From positions 62,001 to 126,000 of the forward strand of contig JAIXMO010000049.1 in the NCBI GenBank assembly GCA_025677825.1: DNA of 64,000 nucleotides, given 5' to 3'. The first letter of the stretch is position 1; each line of letters opens with the position of its first letter. Under the pieces are notes generated by a model. The model worked only from the letters and a program-made list of their open reading frames with translations, had not been told where the DNA came from and did not search any database. The translations under genes and the position numbers were made by a program. Positions 35,126 through 46,933 of the stretch are shown here, piece by piece. This DNA comes from Helicostylum pulchrum (lineage: Eukaryota; Mucoromycota; Mucoromycetes; Mucorales; Mucoraceae).

Positions 35126-36826
35126 TTAGGGGCGAAAGTGGGGAATGTAGCGCCAAACATGAGCATTGCAACCATATATATCCATCGGTTGCTCCAAATT
35201 AGAATCACAGAAAGATGAAAATAGAGTAGGGGCGTCTATTTTGAAACAATGCAAACTATTTGGTTTTGATAATGGAGAAACAGCCACACAAGATTTCTGA
35301 TACCCGGTATCGCGCATAATATCGTTAGACATAAGAATGAATAGAATTTGATACGCAGTAGTATACCATGTTTGCTTAGTAGGAATATATGGCATTAAAA
35401 GGTTTGCGATCGAGCTTAAGACACGTATCTCCTCTTTTGTGTATGTCGTATTAGAAATATCTCTAACTTCTGCTTCTGTAATGTGTTGTCCGTGGTACTT
35501 AAATATTACTTGGCGCAAAATAGATCTAAACACTCCTAAACGCTTTCTTGATAAATCAGTTGATTTGCCGACGACTTCTTCGTCTTCTTTTTCGATTGCC
35601 CTTCTTCTTTTTTCTATATCTAGGTCATCAATAGTATCTAACTAACTCAATGTCAGAAGTATCAGAAGGATCGATATCAATAGCTTTAGTACGCTAAATA
35701 GAAAAAAAAAAGATTAACTGGAAAATACGTAATATTAAAGCTTTATATTCGACTTTACTTCAATAGCTAAAGTTTTTGCATACGTTTCAATTCTTTCTGT
35801 ACATCTAATAGCTTTATTAATCCATTTTTGTTCGTTAACCGGGTCATCTTTCGCTTTCTTCACATATTTCCTGCGTTGTCTACGTTCATTGTTAAACAAA
35901 TTTCTTTTTCCATTGCGAGATTTCTTTATGATGCTAATGGGACGTTGAATGGTTGTAGCTTCTTTTTCGCTGATATACAGTTGTCTCTTTTGCTCCATTT
36001 CTTTTTTCTTTCTAGTAACATAGGCTTTGTACTTCTGTTCCCGCTCCGGTGCAAGATGTAGTATAATCGGTCGCAGCAGTTAATTTTCGCTTGAGAACTC
36101 TAAGAAATGTATCTTTTATATCATCCGGTAAGACGCTTCTGATCAATGGTAAGAGAGACGAACTACAATGTCTAGTCTTTTCATCTTCTTTCTCATTCGT
36201 GTCTAACTCTGTGGGGTTATCTGAGGATTCTTCTGGATGATGTAGGCTTTCAACTGTTTGCGTTTTAGAAACAGCACGGGATGAAGATGCACCGTATTCG
36301 TCTTCTTTTATAAGACTTATTTCTTCGATTTTTTATGAAAGACATTCAACTTCTTTACCTTTTCCTTTACGTCTTTTTGGTAATCAGAAACTAAGCAGTC
36401 AAAGTTACTTTCAACAAGTTCAAACCAGCGTTGCAAGGGCGTTTGAGTTTTTCTCCTCTTCCTTAACATGTTCTCTATCTCAGCAGCGTGAGCACCTATT
36501 CTTTCTTCCGCGCCTGTCACTATTCCTCTATCTAGCCTTTTTTTGGTCATGCATTGATCTTTGAGCCCATCAAGTCTTTTTCCGGAGTCTATACAGTCTT
36601 GAATCGTTCTAGAATGACGCCGCTTCATTTCTCGATGAAATGCCTCCAAAAGCTCTTCTTCTCCCTCTGCATCCTTCGTTTTTTTATCAGTAGGCTCGCT
36701 TTCATTTTCACTTTCGAGAAGATTTCGACGAGCTCTCTTCTGGCCTTTGCGTCTCCAAGTCGGAAGCTGGTTCAAGGCAGGAGTTGCACGTAAAAATTGT
36801 CGCCGTTTCTTTCTGCGCATTATCAA
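35126..36826 (-). pseudogene. Decayed lineage-type or repeat-derived ORF, unknown
   Basis: A protein can be followed on the minus strand from ATG near 36820 to the stop at 35126, but only by changing frame near 36345 (A6 run), 36050 and 35640, plus one probable intron (about 35698-35757, GTAAAG...TTTAG). The N-terminal part is very basic (MRRKKRRQFL), then a helical block with TPLQRWFELVESNFDCLVSDYQ; the C-terminal part (MFRSILRQVIFKYHGQH... LLMPYIPTKQTWYTTAYQIL) looks globular. I recognise no domain. The pattern of homopolymer slips is the same as in the nearby transposon relics, so a repeat-family origin is likely but unproven. Confidence 0.45.
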
Positions 36827-37447
36827 AGTATTAGTTAGCTTTGTACGAAAAAAGGAAAATAAAAGAAAAGAAAAAACGAAAAGAAAAAATAAACTGCTAA
36901 CTTATGATTAATTTTGGTGTTGATTAATTCTTGGTCTGAACAGGAAAATAAAAAATGATTTATTATTTGGTGTAGGAAAATATGGAAGCAGGCACAGGTG
37001 CAGCGCTTTTTTATTTCGTATTGAACTATTTACTCAAAGCCAATCTCACCTTGTGAGATCCGAAACCTGAATATTATGCAGTTTTAACAAAATACTAAAC
37101 GTATTTAAGTAGTTGGTAAATCTTCTTATTCCTGTAGTGAGACTGGATGAGATCTACTGAGATCCTCAGTGACTATCTTGGTACCTGACAATATTTTCAA
37201 TGAAAACAAATATCTATAACTTTCTGTCGACTAGATAATCCAGTGAAAATAAATGTATTCAGGATAATAGTACGAGGTCAAGGCTACAAATGTTTTATAA
37301 GAAAGTGAATGTTTTCTTTTAAGTTTTTGACAGAAGTGACCACTTCTTCAGTATATGGATAAATAATTATCCCCTTGAAATACAATCCAGCACCGACTTT
37401 TTATCCTGTTCTTTAACAGTCGATCGTATTCTTTCAAATATACATAA
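36827..37447. other. Upstream region of the WC-2-like gene
   Basis: About 620 bases without a coding frame. It contains a direct repeat of TGATTAATT (36906, 36922) and paired GATC sites at 37151 and 37161, discussed separately. Confidence 0.45.
37151..37164. promoter_or_regulatory. Paired GATC sites upstream of WC-2-like gene (candidate light-response element)
   Basis: GATCTACTGAGATC holds two GATC cores exactly ten bases apart, about one helical turn, some 295 bases before the WC-2-like ATG. White-collar-type GATA factors bind GATC-type repeats in Neurospora promoters, so autoregulation is conceivable. The match is short and could be chance. Confidence 0.25.
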
Positions 37448-38578
37448 ATGGACAATTCTCGACAAGTAATGAAATTAAAGTTCGATAGCAATGCCAACCC
37501 TGGCGAGTTTACTCGTCGTAAGAATTGGTCACAAAGTATATTAGAGTCTGTAAGAGACATTGTTCATGTCTTGAACGATGATCTCCGTATAATTTACTGT
37601 TCTGATGCTTCTATTGAATTTCTCGGCTACAAACCGGCGGAATTAATTCAACATATATTCACAGAGTTTATTCATGTGGATGATATTGACATGTTCGTCC
37701 GTGAATTCCGAGCAATTAAACTCTCCATGCAGACATTTCGAACAACTTATCGGTTCTTGAGAAAGGATGGTAAATATACGACGTTAGAAACAAGAGGGCG
37801 GTTCCATAAAGGTTCTTTCTTTGGTAGCGCTCGAAAGGTACCTTCCGAAGCAGCTAATTCTATTGATTCATTTCTTGATCTTAAAATGGAGAACGAAATG
37901 TTGAAAAATAAATTGAGGTTACTCAAGAATCAATATAATACGAGGAAACCATCTACTGGAAGTGAACAAAGTTCAATTAATACAGAATCAATGACAGTAG
38001 GAACAGGCGAAGAAGAATCGAGCGATGAATATGATGATTTTAATATACCAGCTAATGGAACCAATGTTTATACACAAGGCGTTAATTCTAATTACAATAT
38101 ATCAGAGAGTTTATCCTTATTTACGGGTTTACGTTATGACATGGGTGAACGTTCTGTTGGTATTTCATTAGGTTTAGAAAGCGGCAACTTAACGACTGTA
38201 GGTACGAACCATCCTGTTATCGTAAGTAATGCAGAAAATTTGACAGAAAGGGGTCAAATCACCGATCGTCCCAGATTAGGAAAAAAGGTAAAAAACAAAA
38301 TGTATGCTGGTATTTTAGTCGCTAAATAGCTTATGTTTATTAGCAAAAACGAGTTAATACAAGTGCACAAGAACCTAAAATATGTACTGATTGTGGTACT
38401 ACAGAAGCACCTGAATGGAGAAAAGGACCCAATGGCCCCAAGACGTAAGTGAATTAAAATGACCTCTTCTTTTTATTTGGTTTTTAACATGTCATTTATT
38501 ATTACAATTAGACTATGTAACGCATGTGGGATACGTTGGTCAAAAAGTAAAAAGAAAATGGAACTTGCAAATTCGTAA
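37448..38578 (+). CDS. wc-2: White-collar-2-like photoresponse factor: PAS domain plus GATA zinc finger
   Basis: Three exons (37448-38287, 38344-38444, 38512-38578) give 335 residues. A PAS domain spans about 25-125 ([25 protein letters not shown]..., [13 protein letters not shown]). A helical coiled segment follows ([16 protein letters not shown]), then a disordered region, and a single GATA finger at the C-terminus with C294-x2-C297-x18-C316-x2-C319 ([20 protein letters not shown]). PAS without the flavin-binding cysteine motif plus one GATA finger is the layout of WC-2, the partner of the blue-light receptor WC-1. Mucorales usually carry several WC-2 paralogs; which one this is cannot be told. 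The nucleus is its expected site. Confidence 0.9.
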
Positions 38579-38774
38579 TAAACATAGCCAATGACTTTTA
38601 ACACTTGTTTAAGAAAACAGAAAGTCTGCCTTTTTTTTATTATAGTACAGAAACTTCTGTTCGGTTTCTATTGGTTATTTCAAAGGTAAAAGACATAAAA
38701 AGGGCCCTTTTTTAAGGATCCGTTTTTTTTTTTCCCGTCTTTTACCTTTTTGTTGTTATATTAAATTTATTATT

Positions 38775-40104
38775 ATGAGTGCTATCTATCGTTTACAATG
38801 TAAAACTCAATCTTACGATTGGGGTAAGTTGGGTGATGTATCTAAGGCTGCTACTTATGCAAAGGCTTCTGGTACCACTGTTGATAATGCTACACCTTAT
38901 GCTGAGTTCTGGATGGGTACCCATCCCAATGCTCCTTCCATTGTCTTGGACGAAAACAAAACCACACTTAGTGAACTTGTCAAGGATAACATAGAACTTA
39001 GTACTGAACTTGTTTATAAGCAATACAATGGTGATTTACCTTTTCTTTTCAAGATTCTTTCCATTCGTAAAGCATTGTCTATTCAAGCTCATCCTGATAA
39101 AAAGTTAGGTGCTCGTCTTTTCAAGGAGTTTCCTCAAAACTATAAGGATCCTAACCACAAGGTAAGAAAAAAAGAAAAAGAAACGCGTAAATATATATTA
39201 AATATCTAATTTAAAATGTGTATAGCCTGAAATGGCACTTGCTTTAACGCCTTTTGAAGCACTTTGTGGTTTCCGTCCTTTAAATGAGATTGCTCATCAT
39301 ATGGAAGTGTACCCTGAATTAACTGAATTAATTGGCAAGGATGTTGCAGATGAATTCTTGCAAATTGTAAAGTCTACTGGTGATTCTACGGATACACAAG
39401 ATATTGAGCATAATAAGGCTGTTCTCAAGAAAGTATTTTCTGCTCTTATGCATAGTTCTGCTGAAACCGTCAATAAGTGTTTAGCTGATATGATCGCTCG
39501 TATTAACGGAGATGAAGATACAATCTCTAAATTACTCGTAAGATTGGATCAACAATATCCCGGTGGTGATGTCGGTGTCTTTTCTAGTTTATTATTGAAT
39601 TACATCTCCATGGAACCAGGACAAGCTATCTTTTTAGGTGCTAATGAACCTCACGCTTACTTATCAGGGGATTGTGTTGAATGTATGGCCACTAGTGATA
39701 ATGTTGTACGTGCTGGATTAACACCTAAATTTAAGGATGTTGATGTGTTGGTTGATATGCTTACATATCAATATGGTTCCGCGGAATCAAGGAAGATGGC
39801 ACCAGTTAAATATGGTGACCACTCTCTTCTTTATGATCCCCCAATTGATGAATTTGCTGTTATTTTAACAAAGTTAAATGCCGAAGAAACTGAAAAGCAT
39901 GGTTCTATTGAAGGACCTAGCATTCTTATCGTTACAAGCGGTAGTGGTAAATTATCTGGCGGTGAATCGCTAGACGAAGAATCCGCTCTTGATTTAAAAG
40001 AAGGTTATGTATACTTTATTGGGGCTAATACTCCCATCGTTACTACCTCCGATCAATCTGGTTTGGAATTCTACAGAGCTTATTCTGTTGCAACTGATAA
40101 TTAA
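38775..40104 (+). CDS. PMI40: Mannose-6-phosphate isomerase, type I
   Basis: Two exons (38775-39161, 39226-40104) give 421 residues. The enzyme interconverts fructose-6-phosphate and mannose-6-phosphate in the cytosol and feeds GDP-mannose synthesis for glycans and wall polymers. Zinc and active-site motifs are clear: YDWGKLG, YAEFWMGTHP, LPFLFKILSIRKALSIQAHPDK (zinc ligands in the QAHPDK part), [22 protein letters not shown], and the second signature GAN-EPHAYLSGDCVECMA. Length matches fungal homologs. It lies 196 bases after the WC-2-like gene on the same strand. Confidence 0.96.
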
Positions 40105-41175
40105 GCTCTCTTTTTTTTTCTCCTCTTTTTTCTTACATTTTACCAAAATAAATTGACACAATTTATGATTTTTTATACAAAGACGATAAGCAGATGAATA
40201 TTGTCATAAGTCGTGAATGAAAAGTTACTGCTGCACCATATAAGATATTTTAAGAATGTATACTATTTTTTTTTGTTTTCACTTTCAACTCAGGCGAAAA
40301 AAGGAAATAAACGACGGTGACGTTCCCAGTGAAGTCAGACAGTATGCTAAATAATTTGCTCCTTACTTAATAAAAGTATATGTTTAGGGTCTGATAGGAC
40401 GCTCTTTTGTGTCGATGACATTAATATAGCCAATGGACGAAGTTAACGTGCTACAAATATCTCCCTAGGAGTAAAAGTAATACCAAGCATAAGGTATCTA
40501 GACGGAGAAGATTTGAATGATCTCACAAGTGAGAAAAAGCTCTATATTTAGCTTTTATATATTCTCTTTAGATCTTGTTTTAAGTTGTACCGATTAACTT
40601 TTGCGGTTGTTTACTTTCGTTCATTATACATATTTGCTTTAAAGCATTTTGTAAATCGGAATAACTTCTGCGAGCGCCATACAAGAAATTAATTACAAAA
40701 TTTAGTAATGATAAACCAGGCGATAAATTACCATAACTACTTATCTTTAGTCTCAGTCAATTTATCTCACATACTCATAAAATAAAGGGCTTTCTTTCAG
40801 GGTATTTTTTTTGGTCTCAGTCTAAAACCGCATCTGGGATAATCTGGTATCACGCAGTAAAACCGGCGGGTTTTGTTTAGTCGGAACTGTTACCATTGAT
40901 TAAGTAATCTAGTTTTTATTATTTACACTGCATATCTATGGAAAAAGTCTACGTACAGATTGCGCCGTGTGAAACAAACTCTTTTCTTTCTGCATTTTCT
41001 AACGTCATCACGGTACTTCAGGTGTATATTAAATCTACATGTATATTCGAATTTTCTTAAATTTTATCTTAGAAACTTAAAATAGCATTAAAACGAAATC
41101 ATTTATTTATCTTCTTTGAATACAGTAGAGCCGCAATGTATATAAAAAAAAGTGAAGGAATATATAAGTTTGCAA
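40105..41175. other. Intergenic, no gene seen
   Basis: About 1.07 kb after phosphomannose isomerase, with no credible coding frame and no repeat recognised. Confidence 0.5.
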
Positions 41176-41340
41176 TTAGTTAATAAGAGTCCTATTAGCT
41201 TCGGCTTCTTGGTCAAATACTTTAGCTAAACTACGAAGCCCTTCATCCATATTTTCCTTAGAAACATTACTATACGAAACACGAACATATTCCGTCTTTT
41301 CTCCATGAGGCATAAATGCAACGCCAGGTGTGGTAAATGG
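41176..41340 (-). pseudogene. 3' remnant of a PLP-dependent aminotransferase gene
   Basis: Fifty-odd codons ending at TAA (41176-41178) read TPGVAFMPHG...EYVRVSYSNVSKENMDEGLRSLAKVF, the C-terminal end of a fold-type I aminotransferase of the aromatic/2-aminoadipate (Aro8-like) group. The similarity stops abruptly near 41340, and no upstream part, including the PLP-lysine region, is found on the minus strand up to 44 kb. The next recognisable sequence is the Crypton-type relic, so insertion or deletion has removed the body of the gene. Confidence 0.65.
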
Positions 41341-41630
41341 GAGCAGAAATAAAATATAATATATAATAAAAGATAGAGAATACTGTGAGACTGGATTAAA
41401 GTGTTTTATTATATAAAAAGAGATCTGAGTATTATAAGAATCCTGTTCTAAGATTGTATTTATACCATTTTACCAAAGAGACACTAAGTATTTTTAGTAA
41501 GCTATATTCATTAGTGTCTTTACATTATATCATTTTATGATGTACTTTATACGATAGACTTTAGTTTATATTACTTAACTTCATTCAATACACTAGTCTT
41601 TGACTATGATGTAAGTGTGTTTAGTTACTT

Positions 41631-43297
41631 TTAATAATTATATCCTAGATCACGACAAGTTTGTAACGAGAGAATCGAGGTAGTGAGTGTACCAAATCCA
41701 GCTTGGACGGAAGATACTAGCTCTGGCATCGCATTTCTCATCCTCTGGTTCGATAAAAACGCCTCATCTTGTTCACTTAAGGGACCAAGGTCCTTCGCTT
41801 CGAACTCTTCGTAAATACTTGTTTCAAAAAGTGAGCAATTCCAAAGATAGTAGTAGGGAAACTTTCTTTTTAAAAGTACTGAATCCTATAAATCCAAAGT
41901 AGTAAGTAAAAGAGATTTTCAAAGATATTATCAATATTTACCTGAAGAAAGACTACACGCAAATGCTCCATCATTATGTTTAAATTTGGCAAGCCAATAA
42001 TCGACTTTATTAAAAACCATAGCTTGTAGGGCCTCTGAAGGTTCAATAATTGCACGAGGAAAAAAAAATAATTGGGGTCTTCTTTGGGAAATCCAGCAAG
42101 AGTCTTCATTGCTGGAACAGGGAGACTTGTAACATAACAGCCGATCATTCAGTCTGTTCCTCATCTTCCGATCATGCGTTGCTGATCGCCTGATACGTCC
42201 TCCTGTGCCATCATGTTTAACGCACTTTTTCTGTTTGCATGAGTTACCTTAGACGTATGAATGCCTAATTTTTTGAACACTGCGGCATATGTAGATTGCT
42301 GTGCTTTATACTTAATAGCAGAGAAGGGATCTTCGCTTTTAAACAACACGGTATTATACCAGTTTTCTCTTGCAGTAAAATCAGGAAACTCTTCGTTTTC
42401 GAAATGAAATCTCGAAAAAAAGTCAAGAGCTAATGCACCAACAGAGTAAACTTCTACATCTCGATATCTTACTGATGATCCATATTCAATCTTGCTGTAC
42501 TGATTTGTTTTACCGAATGTCATTGTAATAACTAATGCTACGCATTTAGTAATTCATTGATTGCCGACTTCGAGAGAAAATAAGTCTGCAAACTGCATTC
42601 CTAAAGCATTTTGACTGCAGCAAAGCATAGCATGACTAAGAAGAAAACAAAGCCTATCTCTTGAGCTACAACAATCATTTTTTTTTTCAGTTATGAAATA
42701 TCCACTTATTTCTTGAAGTTCTTTTCTTGTATATATATCATCAAGACCATTCTTACCACGATCAGCGAAGTAAACCCTCTGCTTTTTTCCTTTTTTCTTG
42801 TCGAGAGTATCCAAAAAAGTTGCGACTAAAGGACCTCTATCTACACCATTGGGATTCCAACCCAAAGCCTTTTGCGTCTTACACAGATCCGATACAGCTT
42901 TAACATAAGCGTTGTAAGATTCCATTCCAAGCTGTATAGGACTTCCGTCTGGTAATTTTCGACATTTACGACCACGCTTAGACACATGCTCCATCAAAAA
43001 GTAACTTAATTTTGAATCAGATATTGTTTGACCATCTTCAAAATTTTGATCGTTACACTAAGCCTTTGATTTATATGTTAATATCATAATTTAAAGATAG
43101 CTTGCTACTAAAAGAAAACTCGCCTTCCATTCTTCCAGTTTAGCGGTGTATGCCTTGATCGTGTTTACAGGACGATGTGACATACCTTACGCTATAATCA
43201 TCTGGTTACTGCGATGCATAGCTGAGCTGTTATCAACCATACTTTGAATACTTTCGTTATTAACCTCGACAGGTGTACTTTTTTGACTATTGCTCAT
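41631..43297 (-). mobile_element. Decayed Crypton-type tyrosine-recombinase element
   Basis: On the minus strand from ATG at 43297: MSNSQKSTPVEVNNES..., a probable intron after 43189, NTIKAYTAKLEEW (core-binding helix), an exon start near 43060 with a DGQTISDSKLSYFL segment, RDRLCFLLSHAMLCCSQNALG (first catalytic Arg region), THANRKSAL (His-x-x-Arg), YVTSLPVPAMKTLAGF (catalytic Tyr region), then a C-terminal part ending at TAA 41631 with DSVLLKRKFPYYYLW. This is the order of Ndc10/Crypton YRs. Damage: TGA codons in the Arg-to-Tyr interval near 42156 and 42144, a slip in the poly-T run near 42062, and a TAG near 41886. Boundaries are unknown because Cryptons lack inverted repeats. Confidence 0.7.
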
Positions 43298-44009
43298 TAT
43301 AGATACTCTGTATTTAAATATATAATCAAGTTAATAACTATATTAAAGACGCCTATGAGTTTGAGCCTTAGTATCTCAACTTACAATTAAAACAATATAT
43401 GAAAGAATATAGCAAAGGGAAATATTTTAAGAAATGAAAAATATGTGTCTTTTTATAATACGAATCATCAGTTAAAGAAGCGCGTCTATGCATACCCAAT
43501 ACTCAATCGAAGGGCTTCAAAATTAAAAACTTAGTCAGAGACTGGAAAAAAATCCAAAAATTAGGCGTCCCTGCTAAATTTCAAGTCCAGCCAAAAAATA
43601 CTTCAGTCTGATCCTTCATCATATAATAACTACTATTTATGTATTTAATTAATTTTCATAGTTAATTTTCTAAAGATTCACTGCTGATGCATTCTCCATT
43701 CAAGTCTAAACTTACTTTATTTCATTACCTTCTCCCTATCGGTTTGATTAGTATCCCGTTGTTCATGAATAGCATAGATTGATAGTATCTACACTTTTGA
43801 AGACTAGATGCACATACGACGTGATAAAACCTTTTTTTTAGCTTCAGTAAGTATTTTTTCATGACGACATAAAATGGGGTTATTTAAGGGGGTTTTTAAT
43901 TTTACCCAATCATTGGACAGTTTAAGGAATCATCTTTTTGATTTAAAACACGAAAAAGACAGACGTATTTTGTTTTTCTTTTTTTCAACTACTTTTTTTT
44001 TTATTAAAC
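43298..44009. other. Intergenic, no gene seen
   Basis: About 700 bases between the Crypton-type relic and FKBP12. No aminotransferase coding sequence or other frame could be followed here. Confidence 0.4.
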
Positions 44010-44463
44010 ATGGGTGTTACGTAAGTTTTATGGAGAAAATAATTTAACTATATTTTTTGCTTATCAATTTCAACAATAGTATTGAAACTATTGCTCCCGG
44101 AAACGGTAAGGATTTCCCCAAGAAGGGTGACAAAGTCACTATCCATTACGTTGGTACTCTCGAAAACGGTGTCAAGTTCGATTCTTCTCGCGATCGTAAA
44201 GACCCTTTCCAATGTACTATTGGTGTTGGTCAAGTCATCAAGGGCTGGGATGAAGGTAAAGTGTTTGATTAAAAGGGTTTAAAAAGAGGTTTTTTTTTCT
44301 AAACAAGAGTTTATTTTAAAAAGGTGTTACCCAATTGTCTGTTGGTCAAAAGGCCAAGTTGACTTGTACTCATGATTATGCTTACGGTGAACGTGGTTAT
44401 CCTGGCCTCATTCCTCCTAGAGCTACTTTGATCTTCGAGGTTGAACTCTTAAAGATTAACTAA
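44010..44463 (+). CDS. fkbA: FKBP12-type peptidyl-prolyl isomerase
   Basis: Three exons (44010-44020, 44080-44255, 44324-44463) give 108 residues, the usual length. The first exon codes for only three full codons. Conserved drug-pocket and active-site residues are in place: [47 protein letters not shown] and LIFEVELL. The cytosolic protein is the receptor of FK506 and rapamycin and, with drug, inhibits calcineurin or TOR; this route is well known in Mucorales. The His before PG in the human loop (GHPG) is Tyr here (GYPG). Confidence 0.96.
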
Positions 44464-44579
44464 ATATCTTAATAAATAAAAAGGGAGAAAATGCAAATCT
44501 TTTTTTTTATTATTTTTTAAAAATAGTCTTTTCACATGTGTATATGTGTATATAAACGGGGAAAAAGGTATATAATGTA

Positions 44580-46933
44580 TTACAACATAATAATACGTAC
44601 GCCACCAAAGTCTCCAAACGAGTATTCAAAGTTTGTACCTGGACAAGCCATAAACATTTGAGCCTTGGTTATATCTAATTGTCTGGAGACAGCGTCAACA
44701 GTCGCTGGAGTAAATTCTTCCAATACAAAAATCTATCATTATATGGAGGTTAGTTATGTAACAAAAAAAAAACAAAAAAAAAAGTCCCCCCTGTCCTTAT
44801 TAAGAAGAGGCAAACAAAAAAAAAATGACGTATATTACCAAATCAATTTGTATTTTAGGATAGATTGCGTCCAATATTCTGTGATTAGCTTCCAAATCCT
44901 CTGGTATAGAATCCAAACTTTGATAGAAATGAACAAACTTGATACAACCGGCATCTTCATTTTTTTTAATATACTGAATAGCCTTATTCATTACATGAGG
45001 TTCATCCGTCTTGAGAAAGAAAACGATGGGTCTCTTTCGAATTTGTTTGATATGTTCCTGAATAAATTTTTCTACCTTTTCAGAAAATAACGGGAACCGA
45101 TGAAACAAATTCATTTGATCGTACAACCAGTAAGAAAGTTTCCAAAGCCAGCAACGTTTTAACATGGCCAGTACCACAAGTAACACGACAATAAAGTATA
45201 TTACGAAATACTTTGCTATCTCTGGATCAATAATAATATTACCAATTAATGAGGCTAATAGTGCTGTCAGTGTCAACAAGTCAGTTAATAAGGATTCTTT
45301 GGATTTTCTAGGTAATCTGCCACGTTTATATTTAATCATAATATTAGCTACAGCAAATGTTGAAAGACTACCCAAGAACGCGACTGCAAATACACCAGAT
45401 AATGAAGTAGTATCTCCTCCCACAATAGCAAACAATGTAATACTCAATATTAAAAACACCAAGATAATGTATTGATAAGATCCCGTGATTCTATTTCGAA
45501 GTAGAAAGAATTTGGGTAAAATACCGTCGGATGCCATACGTTGCACCAGTCCAATAGCTCCAATTAAGCCCGTTAAAACACCAGCACATAATACAATCAC
45601 TGCATCCACCATAATCCAAATACGTAACCAGCTAGCTCCTCCTGCAGCGTACTCACCTAATACTGACACTGCATTAGCTGCATTAGCCATAATCACGGGT
45701 ACGGGTACTAATACTGTAACTAATAACGTCATAGGTGCATTCAATGCAAGCAAGAATCCAAACATATTGTTCATAACTTTAGGAAACGTACCAGGTTTTA
45801 AATCTTCAATATAATTTTCCGCCGACTACACGATAAAAATATAAACTTTTTTTCTTCGTTTTTTTCTGCGTGTGTATTTACTTACCTCAAATCCAGTTAC
45901 ACCAAGTAAACCAATACAAACACCTTTCAAGATCATAGTGAGAGGAGTTGAACCAAGTGGATCCGGTACTAAAGCCCAATTATCAATTAAAGTTTGACTT
46001 CCGCCTCTACCCCACATAACGAAACTTGCTATCATCACTGCAAACATTGTAACTGAATGTAACGTAAAGATCGATAAAGTCAATGACGAAGACTCTTTTA
46101 GCCCCATTAAGCAAATCAAAGAAAACGCAATTAAAATGATGATCGTTAAAAGAAACGGAGAAAGTTTAGAAGGTAAATCAACTTCAGCTGCTAAATATGC
46201 GGATGCAGTAGATGCCGATACTACGCAAGTTGCAAGGTAATCAAGAATAGAGAGACAGGCAGCAACAGCAGCAGTGGATTTGGTGGTAGAGTTTAATAAG
46301 GCATTGTATGTACCGCCGTTTAATGGCATGGCTGTGGCTACCTCGGTAATAATACGTTTCATTGGGTACATTAAAAGGGCTACAAGTAACATACTGATAG
46401 GCGCATATTTTCCGGATTGTACTACGCAGGGGCCAATGGAGTATAATACGGATGCAATTAAATCGTTGCCTGCAATCGAGGTTGCTCGCCATTTTCCTAT
46501 CAATGATTTCTTTTCAAGCTCTTCTGAATAACGATCAATGTCCGAACTCTCCAGCTCCATGTAGTACGTACTACCCCACCTTCATATAAAGTTAGTAACA
46601 CGACTATGTAAGAAAAATTATTATAATACCCTGCAAATTCCCAAGAATTACTTAGGTTGATATAACGGGAAGGTACGTTGGACCACTTTAATAAGTTTCT
46701 TCTACTTTTTGTTAATTGCACTCTTTGGATCTGTTGAAATTCAGATTCGGCAAAAGAAGGAGGAGGACGCTGAGCTAGTAAGAGTTTTTTTTTTAATAGA
46801 GTTAATATTTACTTTTCTTGTTTGTCTGTTTCTGTGTACCTGACTCGGGACCGACTTTAGTAGAAGTGGCTTTTTCACTATTGATATGAATCGAATTGCT
46901 AGTACTTGGTGGCGTCCTTTTTCTATTTTCCAT
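44580..46933 (-). CDS. APC-superfamily amino-acid permease with long N- and C-terminal cytosolic parts
   Basis: Five exons (46933-46840, 46774-46630, 46579-45886, 45825-44839, 44732-44580) give 690 residues. About 120 cytosolic residues precede the first helix; the core has the APC start SIAGNDLIASVLYSIGPCV, a GGTYNALL motif, GVTGFE and about twelve membrane helices. The substrate cannot be told. After the last helix a 140-residue soluble part (from about 555: KRPIVFFLKTDEPH..., FVHFYQSLDSIPED..., IFVLEEFTPATVDAVS) alternates strands and helices and resembles a universal-stress-protein-like fold seen at the end of some permeases; this fold call is inference. The last exon was set by phase and by continuity of that domain. 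Confidence 0.85.
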
